Shown here one piece after another: positions 12,505 to 23,600 of a stretch of 64,000 nucleotides of DNA. The notes beneath the pieces were generated by a model that had not been told where the DNA came from, did no database searches, and saw only the letters and a list, made by a program, of their open reading frames with translations. Both the position numbers and the translations under genes were made by a program. Position 1 is the first letter of the stretch. Every line of letters starts with the position of its first letter. The stretch comes from Bugula neritina (Eukaryota; Bryozoa; Gymnolaemata; Cheilostomatida; Bugulidae), in the NCBI GenBank assembly GCA_964035545.1, contig OZ037772.1:3751038-3815037 (forward strand). The letters are read 5' to 3'.

Positions 12505-13039
12505 ACAGCACTCGTAAGTGTTTATCTTGTATCAACCATGACTTTCTCAGTATTATTTTAGAATATCCAAAAGTTTTTTTGTTGAGAATTGTCGCTATAG
12601 TAACATATTGGTTTCCTGTATGGATGTTGATAAGTGTTGCTATAGTAACATGTTGGTTTCCTGTATGGATTGTAGTTTGAGTATCTGGCAGAGTTTTCCT
12701 AACTCAACTTTCTTCAAATTCACTCTGAGAGAGCAAACCCAGACTGACAGGCAATAGTCACTGCCAACAGTTTATCAAATAGTCACTAGTTGCTAGTCAC
12801 CAGATACTAGTCCTCTACTATGTTGCTAGTCACTTGATAATCTGAACAATCACAGGCCTTTTTAAAGCTGAGCAAGTTGTTGGTATGACTATTCCATTTG
12901 CTGATTGTAGATGTATAAACTCAGTTGCAGTAGAAGACGCATATGGTAGGAAGAATAATTGTCAGTCATTTTATATACAGCTGGTGAAAAAGAATACACA
13001 GCAACAGATAGCAGGTTCCAATATTCTGTGCTGCAGGAT

Positions 13040-13118
13040 GATTGCAAGGTATGTAAATCTGACCTATATACTGCAAATCTGACCTATAAAGTGTAAATCT
13101 AATTTATATGGTGTAATT
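13040..13118. repeat. 20-bp minisatellite, about three to four copies (unit A)
   Basis: Degenerate GACCTATATACTGTAAATCT units start just after the splice donor of a COLFI exon. The same site in unit B (31905-32048) has about seven copies. Confidence 0.8.
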
Positions 13119-13624
13119 TCGATCTGCACTTGAACATGATTGCGATAGTTGCATCTTTTTTCTGTTAATATGCAATATAGCTTGCCTTTGAGTCTTTTTA
13201 ATAACTACTTATGACTTCAACCCAAAAGCCACTTTGAGTGCTGTACGAGTTTAGAGCTCAGACAGAGATTGACACCAAGACCGCCACCCACTTGCCTATT
13301 ATTGACATTGCTCTTGGTGACATCGGGACCACCCACAAAGAGTTTGGGGTTCAGCTAGGGAGGGTGTTATGCCCCTCCCTGTGACTTTATTTATTTAGAA
13401 ACTGTTGTTAATTTAGTAATTCTGTTGGTGCATTTAACAGACGCTAGTTAGACATTCCAGCATAGCAATACATAAATAATGTAAATTTCATAACAAAATC
13501 ACTCAGCCATACGCAACTATCTGATGCGCGTAGCTTGCACTAAGTGAAACAATATTGTAGTCAATAAAATGAATATATAAGTTTATTATTATATCCGAAA
13601 TTGTATCAGTACCAAATATAAATA

Positions 13625-13626
13625 TT

Positions 13627-13663
<37 letters not shown>

Positions 13664-13667
13664 TAAT
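13625..13667. repeat. (AT)n microsatellite
   Basis: TATATA run interrupted once by ATATGTATA. Confidence 0.9.
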
Positions 13668-13950
13668 TATCCTTATGCAGCCCAGAGAGAAACTCAGTCA
13701 TCATGAACTTCAATGTAAATAATTTTAATATAAAATAATACATATTATGATATAATATAATATTATATTACTCTTTCGGGATAATCATTCTATTTATACT
13801 AACACCTGTTTATTTGAAGTACTTTAATAAGTTTTACTTTAAATTTATTTCTCAAACCAGCATGTCAGTTAAATATAAAAGTTAAATTACACATACAACA
13901 TATAGACATGTAGTGATATACATTATAATACATATTATGTTGGTGAATTG

Positions 13951-14757
13951 CTATACAGTATATTATGTTATACATTATATTATGTTATACAGTATACTAT
14001 GTTATACAGTATATTATGTTATACAGTATAATATGTTTTACAGTATATTATGTTATACAGTATATTATGTCATACTGTATATTATGTTTTACAGTATATT
14101 ATGGTATACAGTATCTTATGTTATACAGTATATTATGTTATACAGTATACTATGTTATACAGTGTATTATGTTATACAGTATACTATGTTATACAGTATA
14201 TTATGTTATACAGTATACTATGTCATACAGTATATTATGTCATACAGTATATTATGTCATACAGTATACTATGTTATACAGTATACTATGTTATACAGTA
14301 TACAATGTTATACAGTATACTATGTTATACAGTATATTATGTTATACAGTATACTATGTCATACAGTATATTATGTCATACAGTATATTACGTTATACAG
14401 TATATTATGTTATACAGTATATTATGTAATACAGTATACTATGTTATACAGTATATTATGTTATACAGTATATTATGTTATACAGTATATTATGTTATAC
14501 AGTATACTATGTTATACAGTATACTATGTTATACAGTATACAATGTTATACAGTATACTATGTTATACAGTATATTATGTTATACAGTATACTATGTCAT
14601 ACAGTATATTATGTCATACAGTATATTACGTTATACAGTATATTATGTTATACAGTATATTATGTAATACAGTATACTATGTTATACAGTATATTATGTT
14701 ATACAGTATATTATGTCATACAGTATATTATGTTATACAGTGTATAATGTTATACAT
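13951..14757. repeat. 17-bp satellite array, unit A (about 47 copies)
   Basis: The unit is GTTATACAGTATATTAT, with common variants GTATACTAT and GTCATAC. Each unit contains TATACAGTATA, an inverted repeat of TATAC around one central base. Because 17 is not a multiple of three and the unit holds no stop in any plus frame, long overlapping ORFs run in all three plus frames; they are artefacts. A 14-unit (238-bp) block is duplicated inside the array: the rare words TACAATG (14301 and 14539) and TTACG (14391 and 14629) each recur exactly 238 bp apart. Confidence 0.95.
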
Positions 14758-16131
14758 AGACTGGAGTATGATTTATTAATCCAATCAGATCCAAGTATGA
14801 ACTGCGTGTTCCTGTAAAGTACAGCCAATCATAATCCTGTGCCAACTTTAGTGTCTCACAGTTAGTGAACTGCAAGAAAACCAACTCATTCACCACCATG
14901 TCAGTCAAATAATATAATATAAAGTATATTTGTAGCAACAGCTGGGCTGAGGTGAAACTCTACCAGTCTATATTCTTACACGCAGATCACATGCATATTT
15001 AATTAATTTAACATTTTAAAAATAAACTTAAAATCCAAGAATTTAAAATATGAAACAAAATAATGTGTCCTATAAAAATAGCACAGCTTCTTAGAAGCAA
15101 GTATTTTACACTTGAACATGCAGAATTTGTACAGCTTATAATGATGACATTGTTGAATTGATACACACCTCTGATTGGATGTGTTTTACATAATAAAACA
15201 ATTGTTCATCACTTTTATTATTAGTCTAAGGTTGACAATAATTTACACTGTTATAGTTATTGGTTGTAAACTGATTAGTTCATCATTAAGTACTTGTTTG
15301 CTGCTGCCTGGTTTATAACTGCTTATCACAATTTTAATAACAAGGAAATTATCTTCTCTTGTTGTCTCCAGGTTTTACTGTATTTGACAGGTTTCCCTGT
15401 TAATAAAGTAATCTTATACTGATACTGATGACATCCACAAATGCTTGTGTAGGGAACAATTGACTCTTCTCTACAACAGGAAAAGAATTGGTAAGACACG
15501 TACCAATAATATTACATAGCTTATTTTATCAATTTACTTATCCTTAATTTTATTGATTAAAAGTTACTTGCATGTAGGCTGTTTTATAAATTGTTCCTAT
15601 AAGACTAATTTGGGTGTACCTATACAATACTAGGATTACATACGACTGTGGGATTATGCTGGGTACACATTAAATCATAGACAGTGTCAATAGTAGTTAC
15701 GGTAGACTTTGCTCTTGGTGAGTTTGTTGGAAGAATTTACAGTCCAGTTCTTAGTGATGGAAAATTTTAATCTGCAGAGCAACTCTAGTTGAAAAACTGT
15801 CATCTAAAATTTGTTACTTCAAGTACTATACAAATATTATTATTAGCTTGACATTTCTTATCATTAAGGGGTGTTTAGTATAAATATAATACTTGAGATA
15901 AACATTCTCATGTGATATAATGTAACCTAAAGTTATATCATATGACTTGACTATCTCTACTAGAGTTAGGGTGGGTCACCTGACAGCCCACACATCTCCA
16001 TACACTACAACACATACTGTAGGAACACTGGCACAGCTGAGGCTAGGCTGACTAATAAGTATGGAATAGTTGACCCAGCAGTTAGATACTTTGTTATAGA
16101 TACTTTAACTTTCTAGTAGTAGAAATAAAAG

Positions 16132-16536
16132 CAAGAGTGTCCAACCTTTTCAGAGCGAGGGCCACTGCATGAAAGCAATTAATACTTCATGATGAAGGCC
16201 ATATTGGACACGTTAGCTTGCTCTGATGGCCACAGCATCAGTATTTTTAAATTTACTTTATTCCAAATTCCTATAAATCGCTGCACAATAAAGTTGATCC
16301 AATAGTTACTGTTTTATAGCATGTGTATAAATAAGACATTAGAAAGATAGCTTCTCACTCTAATCCATGTATACATGTGAAATATTGTTTTAGTTTTTTG
16401 CCTTTGAGGGCCACATATAAATGTAGGCTGAGAGCCACATAAATGTGGGCTGAGGGCCACATAAATGTAGGCTGGGGGCCACATAAATGTAGGCTGGGGG
16501 CCACTTCCGGCCTGGGCCGCCTGTTGAAAAGCCCTG
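16132..16536. mobile_element. hAT-like MITE with internal 21-bp repeats, unit A
   Basis: The ends are CAAGAGTGTCCAACCTTTTC and, inverted, CAGGGCTTTTCAACAGG, similar to the CAGTGGTTCTCAACC-type termini of hAT elements. Inside, GGGCCACATAAATGTAGGCTG (21 bp) repeats four to five times at about 16407-16505. No 8-bp target duplication was clear. A minus-strand ORF over the repeats is an artefact. The paralogue is 36365-36788. Confidence 0.6.
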
Positions 16537-17183
16537 CTTTAAACAGTTGGTATGTTAGTATGCCAGTGACCAAAAATTTAATGATCACTCTAGTGTTATT
16601 TTACACTTAATGCAATTCAAATATTGTACATAATAATCTACTATACTCCATTAGTATAGTATAGTAATTGTAACCACCTGCAGGATGGTCACATGACCAC
16701 TGCTACTTCTCAGACAGTTCACTAAATGACAGAATAAGAAGAATGATAGCTGATCAGATGTATAATAACATAGTTTATCAGTTCACTTGAAATCTTAAAT
16801 TATTTTTGTTGAAAGTTAGTTGCTTGCATTTTAAAACTTGTTAATAAAACTATTATAACTATACAATACTAGGTTTATATGTGACTGCAATGGAATATTT
16901 ACAATGAAATTTACAGTCCAGTTCTTCGTGATAGAAATTTTTTATCTGCAGAAGAGCTCTAACTGAAAAACTGTTATCTAAAGTTTGTTACTTAAAGTAC
17001 TATACAAATATTATTAGCAGCTTGACATTTGTTATCATTAAGGGGTGTTTAACATAAATATAATACTTGAGATAAACATTCTCATGTGATATAATGTAAC
17101 CTGAAGTTATATCATATGACTTGACTATCTCTACTAGAGTTAGGGTGGGTCACCTGACAGCCCACACATATCTACACTGGTGT

Positions 17184-17735
17184 CAGGTGATAATGGTACA
17201 ATTGGCAAAATAGGTAAAACTAGCACATTTTCAATATTAAGGTTTGAGGCAGGTTAAGTAGTTAGGAAGGAGTTAAGGTTTGAGAATGAGTTTGGGGTTT
17301 GGGTTTTGAGTTTGTGGTTTACCCTCCTAATTACGCTTAACGTACTGTACGCCATAACAGCAAATTTCAGCCATTCCTGGCATAAGTTGCAGCGTTAATC
17401 AAGCACTGCGTGGCTCAAAAAATCACACCAGGCAGAGTTGATATGGTACTATAAAATTTATAAAATACTTTCCGCTGGTTTGTTTTAATCGCTTATTGTT
17501 GATTTAATTTAATAAATTCAAAAGTTTCAAAGGATTAAAATATCTTTTTCCCCTTGCTTAAATTAAACTCAGCTTAAAAATGTAGATTTCACTAATTACT
17601 AAAGTATGCAAACCAACAATGTAAAAATTAATTGGACAGCTTAAATATTTTTATTATTCAAATTAGTTTGCACAATTATATATTTAATGGACACATATAT
17701 TTAAAGGAGAGGTTTCTTTTTTTAAATACTTTTAT
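17184..17735. mobile_element. Left half of a GGTRATAATGG-ended element, unit A
   Basis: It starts GGTGATAATGGTACAATTGG and runs through a poly-purine GGTTTGAGG/GGAGTTAAGG section. It matches unit B 37300-37855 but breaks off where B continues with GTCAAGAACATT, rejoining the spacer repeat at CTTTAAACAGTTGG. It looks like a deletion derivative of the longer unit-B element. Confidence 0.6.
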
Positions 17736-18932
17736 CTGCTTTAAACAGTTGGTTATATATTAGTATGCCAGTGACCTAAAATGTAATGGTCACTCTAGTG
17801 TTACTTTACACTTAACACAATTCAAATATTGTATATAATAATCTACTATACTCCATTAGTATAGTATAGTAATTGTAACCACCTGCAGGATGGTCACATG
17901 ACCACTGCTACTTCTCAGACAGTTTACTAAATGACAGAATGAGAAGACTGATGGCTGATCAGATGTATAATAACATAGTTTATCAGTTCACTTGAAGTCT
18001 TAAATTATTTTTGTTGAAAGTTAGTTGCTTGCATTTTAAAACTTGTTAATAAAACTATTATAACTATACAATACTAAGTTTATATGTGACTGCAATGGAA
18101 TATTTACAATGAAATTTACAGTCCAGTTCTTCGTGATGGAAATTTTTTATCTGCAGAAGAGCTCTAACTGAAAAACTGTTATCTAAAGTTTGTTACTTAA
18201 AGTACTATACAAATATTATTAGCAGCTTGACATTTCTTATCATTAAGAGGTGTTTAATATAAATATAATACTTGAGATAAACATTCTCATGTGATATAAT
18301 GTAGCCTGATGATATCATATGACTTGACTATTTCTACTAGAGTTAGGGTGGGTCACCCCACAGCCCACACATACAACTACACTATACACCACATGCTGTA
18401 GGAACACTGGCACAGCTGAGGCTAGGCTGACTAATAGGTATGGAATAGTTGACCCAGCAGTTATATACTTTGTTATAGAAACTCTAACTTTCTAGTATTA
18501 GAATATAAATAATTCTCTAAAGAGTTGGTATATCAAAAAGAAAGTCACTCAACACCAATTAACTTGGTTGTCTCAATCAGAGCTGGTCTCTGTGTAGTTC
18601 AGTTTGTTTTAAAGGATCTCTGAAGCTTCCCCAGTCTTTATGAGCTCTCTTTAGATATATACAATAGTTTGAATACAATACAAAGACAATTATTGTTAAC
18701 ACATGTCAAGTAACAGAACAGGAATAAGGCCTCTCTGATAGTTATTTGAATATCTACAAGAAGTATAACCAAATATACAATAATAACTACATATCTAGAA
18801 ACATGTAGAATATTATACTAGAAGAAATCTCTTGTAACAAAGTATTGTTACATAACTGGAAAATAGAGAAACTATATTTCACAATTCAGAACACAATCTG
18901 CAATCAGCATTCAGTGCTGAAATTAAGCAAAA

Positions 18933-19018
18933 GCGATGACAGTTCTTATATGAATATAATAATATCATAAATGTAAATAATGATAATGATATTATATTCA
19001 TATACCAAATGTCATTGC
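18933..19018. repeat. Perfect-like hairpin upstream of TRIM-like gene A
   Basis: Arms of about 33 bases (GCGATGACAG..., ATATGAATATAATAATATCAT) pair with the complement of GATATTATATTCATAT...GTCATTGC across a loop of about 15 bases, with only a few mismatches. It could be a small fold-back MITE or a pre-miRNA-sized hairpin. It is conserved in unit B at 39116-39200 and lies about 40 bp before the E-box of the presumed promoter. Confidence 0.65.
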
Positions 19019-19039
19019 AGTTCCCTAAGCCAAGCGTAA

Positions 19040-19160
19040 CTGGTTATTGTATGTCACGTGACTCAACAAATACACGCCCCTTCCGTTGTAACATCATAAC
19101 GTCATTGAACACAGTCATTCACACGTTGACTGAAGAGGACTACACATTGATAACTCGGAG
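19040..19160 (+). promoter_or_regulatory. Presumed promoter and 5' UTR exon of TRIM-like gene A
   Basis: A GC-richer island carries the palindrome GTCACGTGAC (19053-19062), an E-box, and ATAACGTCATTG with a CRE-like ACGTCA. It ends AACTCGGAG followed by GTTAGT, a plausible splice donor at 19161. An acceptor (TTTTACAG) at 20577 would join this leader to the exon holding the ATG at 20601. The arrangement is copied in unit B. No TATA box was chosen. Confidence 0.45.
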
Positions 19161-19161
19161 G

Positions 19162-20577
19162 TTAGTATAACATTTATAGACTTAGTTTATCAATAGTCGG
19201 CAATCAGTATAAGTATTACATTTACTACATTACTATAACTATTAGAATTAGATTCAGTGTTGCAATCAGTTTTAATACCACGCTCGCTACCATCATCATT
19301 AAATTTATTTAAAATGATTATCTTAACAAGTTATACTTATAGTAGGTTTATTAATATTATTATTTATAACCAGTGAGTCACTTATCTTTACTTTGTGAAT
19401 TCATGATTGTAAAATTATCATACTTATAATATTTATTGCGAATTTTTAAATTCATGTGACACTTACTCAATTTGAATATCAGAATATCTTACCACTGGCA
19501 CTAGTCAGTTATTAATGACGGTGCATAGTGATCACTGCATGTGATACATTGTCATACCCTGCACATTCCCATGCACTGCCCTTCTGTATTCATTGTGAAT
19601 AGCATATTTAGTTGGCTTATATTATTTTACTCAGCTTTGATTATACAACTAACATGTACTGCACTGCTCTAATTTATGTAACAACACTAGTTGCTGCTAT
19701 CTTTACCTCTAAATTTATATCATTTAAAAAACTAACATAGTTACATGATAGGTATTAAAATTAAAGTTACATAATTGGAATTGACTATTCTATAGATTAC
19801 TGAGAATATAAGGTTAGCCGCATTTATATGATGTTGTAGACATAAAATATGAGGTTAGTGTTAATAAATCATTTGCTAGGTAAGAGTGTAGAATAAATAA
19901 TTGGCTAGAGATGAGTGTAGAAGCTGCCAACTCATGAAACAACTACACCTGACCTAACAGAAGCACAAACATGTTAAATTAGTTTGTTTCACACCACCAT
20001 AGTTTCTATTAGATGATTAGAATAGCAAACTAGCAATTGATGGCTTTTTCCCTGGCTGGTGGAAGAGTGACTCTAAGTAACATATTAAATCATGCATCAC
20101 TAACACTGCAGAAATGTTAAAATGAGTTTTGTCATGTAGATTATCAAGGAAACAAAGAATTTCCAACACCCAGCACAAAATATTTCATAGAACTATGTTT
20201 TCTCAAACTGCTATGTTCCCCCTGTTTAGTTTCTCACTCATGCTATACACTCCTTGTTCATAGTACACCCTGGGAAGGAACAAAGTCTATCGTATGCTCA
20301 AGTGTAGACTCTGTCCCAGTAGTGTGTCAAAATACTCAGTTAGAAACACATTATTATTGGGAGTTCATGAAGTCTCCAGCTTACGTAAGCAGCTGAGCCC
20401 AATTCTGCTGTTTGTTCATGAAATTAATACATAACTCACCGGTATTCATGTTTCACTTCTACTCTACATATTGATGGTCTGGTTATGACTTAGAACTTAA
20501 TAGGCCAGTCTTTGGTTGGGAAACCTTCACAGATGTAGTGTAAAATATTATGCTAAGAGTATGTGTATCTTTTACAG
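19162..20577 (+). other. Probable first intron, no gene seen
   Basis: AT-rich sequence nearly identical between unit A and unit B (39343-40817) apart from small indels. No coding frame is supported on either strand. It would be the leader intron of the TRIM-like gene. Confidence 0.4.
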
Positions 20578-20600
20578 GATTACCTTATTATATAACCAAG

Positions 20601-23600
20601 ATGGCAGAATCCAGAGTTGTGAAAAGAAGACTAAACAATTCATATCGCTGTGGGTACTGCTCGCAGTACTTCAACAAACTTGAAGATCCCAGAACTCTGC
20701 CCTGTCTGCATGTGTACTGCATGAGATGTTTGAAGACTGACATCGGTGGTAGGAAGAATCATATCAGATGTGCTTATTGTAGGTGAGTTACAGTACATAA
20801 CACTATATATCATGTCATAGGCTTGCATATGATTTTCTCACTATCATCTAGGAGTTGTCTGATCTGTGTCTATGAAAAGCAAACAATACTGTATATTCTA
20901 TGTGAACTCTGGTTACTAACTTGTGGAGTGTGTGGATATCTTCTCATTAGGTAGAGAAAATATCTGTTATGTAGATTACATCATCGGCTGTCCTCTCTTG
21001 TTGAATTGTGGTGCTGTTGGATGTCATGGGAATGGGGTTGTCTCCTCATTATATTATTTTGTTCTCATACAGTACAGACTTGTTAAAGCAGTCATTCCCA
21101 ACCTTTTTCATACCATTCCAACTCTCATACATGTTTACTGTTGATTCCCCTCCCTTTTGACAATCGGAAATTTTTATGAGTGACAAAATGATAATATAGA
21201 TTACAATGCAATATTTTTCCATTACATTTAAATACAATATTATAGTTATTTCTGATAATCATATTATGCATGTGTAAAACACAGAGCAGTTCAATTAATG
21301 ATATTATGGCTGCAGCTGATGACATTGTAGGCTACCAGCTTGCTTTCAAACCTCCCACCCCAACCCTTAAACCCCAACCCCAATATTGTAATTAAAAACA
21401 CATTCATGTAGAAGTAGACTGAGATGGCAGAACTGGTTAAATAGATAAGCTAAGATGAAGGCTTATAGATATACATGTGCATGTAACTTGCAAGGGCTCA
21501 AAAGTCTTCAACAAACTGCTTGAAATTTTTGAAATCAAAATCTCAGCTCTCCCTAAAAAGCCCAAATTCCCTCTTAGAAGAATCCCCAAGGTGGGGAACC
21601 ACTGTGTTGGATTGACTTGTGTTTACTATCTTCTTTCCTGCAATTAGAAATATGTATGATGTTGTCATGACAACAGAGTTGCTGTGGCACAAAGTACAGT
21701 TTACTAGTATGTAGTGATTGTGTAGTGAGAGTGGAGTGTCTGGATATTGTCCATGGTTATGTGTAATCTGTAAGGAGTAGAATTATATTATTTTAATATA
21801 ATGTTGAGGTACTTTTATAATGGCAGTTTGCTCAATAGCTTTAGTTCTAATGCGATAGACTCATAGCTCTGGAGTCTAGCAGCTGCTACTATTACCACTA
21901 TAGCTGTTCAAAATTCGACCAACATCCAGGCTGCCAAAGTGTAATAGCCATTGACAAGGCCAAGCAGTCACTGGGAAATTATTTGACTGAAGAGCAGGTC
22001 TTAGGACAATTAGTAGTCAGTCCCTTAGACAGGAAACAGTGATTCTGTGACCTATTTAGTTAAATCCAATGCTGAAATTTTGATAGATTATTAGATAGCC
22101 ATCACAATTGTATTTGGTAGTGAGTTGTACTATATATTATTATGGGGTGTCAATCAGTGTGTAATATAATCTGTGAATTGAGTGTCTCCTTTAGCTTTGA
22201 TGAGTTGATTACTTCTTCTACCATCAGTCAGTTGTATTGAGTCATGAATAGTGTTGAGGATTTGGGCCTATATTATGCCACCCCCCCCCCCCTCTGACTT
22301 AGACTGTGACCCAACCTGCTGCACATACATAGTAGTACTACACTGAAGATAGTTAACATGTGTATATATCATATACATATATATATGTATATATCATATA
22401 CATATATATATATAACATATATATATATACATGCATATATCATCCTACTAGTAATGGATTACTAAGTACAAGTTATCCTATGACTCACTCTTCTTATGCT
22501 AGCTGCACGAGATAGACAACTCACACGTGACACGCACTCACAGTGCACTAGCTCTTGACATATTGCCAAGGGTGATGAAATGACAGTTTCGCACCACTCC
22601 TAGCAGTTAGAGTGGCAGGGAATAGTTGTAGTATGTTGTAGTATTGGCTCCTCAGAATTCACCCCTCAGTAATTAGCTGCATTACACAAAATTGCAACAA
22701 TAGTGAATAATTATTGACAATGTGGCCTCCACTCAGTAGTTAACTAGTAATTTGTCTTGTCATTTTACAATACAAGTTACAGTTGAGTCTATTTGTTGAG
22801 TAGCAGTTCTCTGTCATGAGTGACTATTTTCCAGCATATTAAGTACATAATATAGTCAAGTGTGTTTGTGTGATAGCCTGTGGTCTATATAATGAATGTG
22901 TGTTGATGAGTTATGAGTATTTATTTGAGTATTTGTCAAAGACATAGCTGTGTGTGTGGATGGAGTATTTCATTACTTGAGATATACTAAACACAGCTAA
23001 CACAGGTAACATACTGATTGCTATATATTGTAGGAAAGATCACTATGACATCACAGATCCCACAACACTACCAGTAGCTCAGCATGGAGACCCCTTAGAA
23101 TACAAGTCTCCACCCAAACCTGCACCCATTCCCTGCGATGTGTGTAAAGGTGGAACTGAAGCTGCTGTGTTTTGTCTTGATAGTCAAAAGAAATTGTGTC
23201 AGCAGCATCAAGAAGTGAGTCTTTCTTATATAATTTCTCAAAATTAGTTACTAAACCAGTTCTGGTTTGTATGTAGAATATTATTGAAAAGAAATGTTGA
23301 GTCTGTGTGACTTTTTATACTAAACACACAGTTTCACAGTGCAGTGAGTCAACTATGACAGACTTGTTGGTGAAAATACAACCAACTAAACTGTTGACCT
23401 TTATTATACAGAATCACAGAGAGCTGATGGGAGATAGACATCAGTTTATTGACATTGAGGTCTACAGAGCTTCTCCCCAAAGATATACTATAACTGAATG
23501 TGAACATCATAAAGAGGAACAGCTGACAGAAGTGTGTTCCAAGTGTCACCAGATATTCTGTATGAGATGTGATATGAGGACTGGCTGTAAGGATAAGACA

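Larger units (their letters stand above)
8747..13383 (+). pseudogene. Fibrillar collagen copy A (3' half), inactivated
   Basis: Exons encode Gly-X-Y triplets followed by a COLFI C-propeptide. Helix exons: 8747-8920, 9421-9489, about 9850-9968, 10056-10194, about 10461-10570, about 10719-10889 and 10971-11056. Exon 11196-11300 ends the helix and contains QADDAGAN, like the Ala-Asp procollagen C-proteinase site. COLFI exons: about 11636-11731, 12035-12199, about 12880-13050 and about 13262-13383. Lesions seen: a frame change within 8747-8920; an extra G near 10552 (GCTTCTGGGAATTCC); TAA at the start of 11636-11731 and a 2-bp insertion in it (GTTATAGAG); a 2-bp insertion near 12181 and an LTR-like insert at 12200-12504; a 2-bp frameshift near 12950; and loss of the original acceptor and last-exon tail. 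A Gly to Val change (GPPVPDG) is also present. Fibrillar procollagens are secreted, trimerise through COLFI and are trimmed by tolloid proteases; this copy cannot encode such a chain. Confidence 0.85.
15730..18480. repeat. Roughly 1.2-kb internally repeated spacer, unit A
   Basis: The block starting GTCCAGTTCTTCGTGATGG and running through ACTTGAGATAAACATTCTCA to GGTGGGTCACCTGACAGCCC appears three times (about 15734-15998, 16916-17167 and 18119-18370). The stretch before it (GCCAGTGACC through ACCACCTGCAGGATGGTCAC) appears twice, about 1.2 kb apart. No open coding frame was found. Unit B has the same kind of array at about 35.95-38.67 kb. The 14.8-15.7 kb stretch before it shows no gene. Confidence 0.85.

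Noticed and set aside
13913-15015. Overlapping ORFs of 90-435 codons rich in Tyr/Ile/Leu/Val here and at 33571-35015
   Set aside because: They follow the 17-bp satellite in all three plus frames. The repeat simply lacks stop codons; there are no splice signals or codon constraint.
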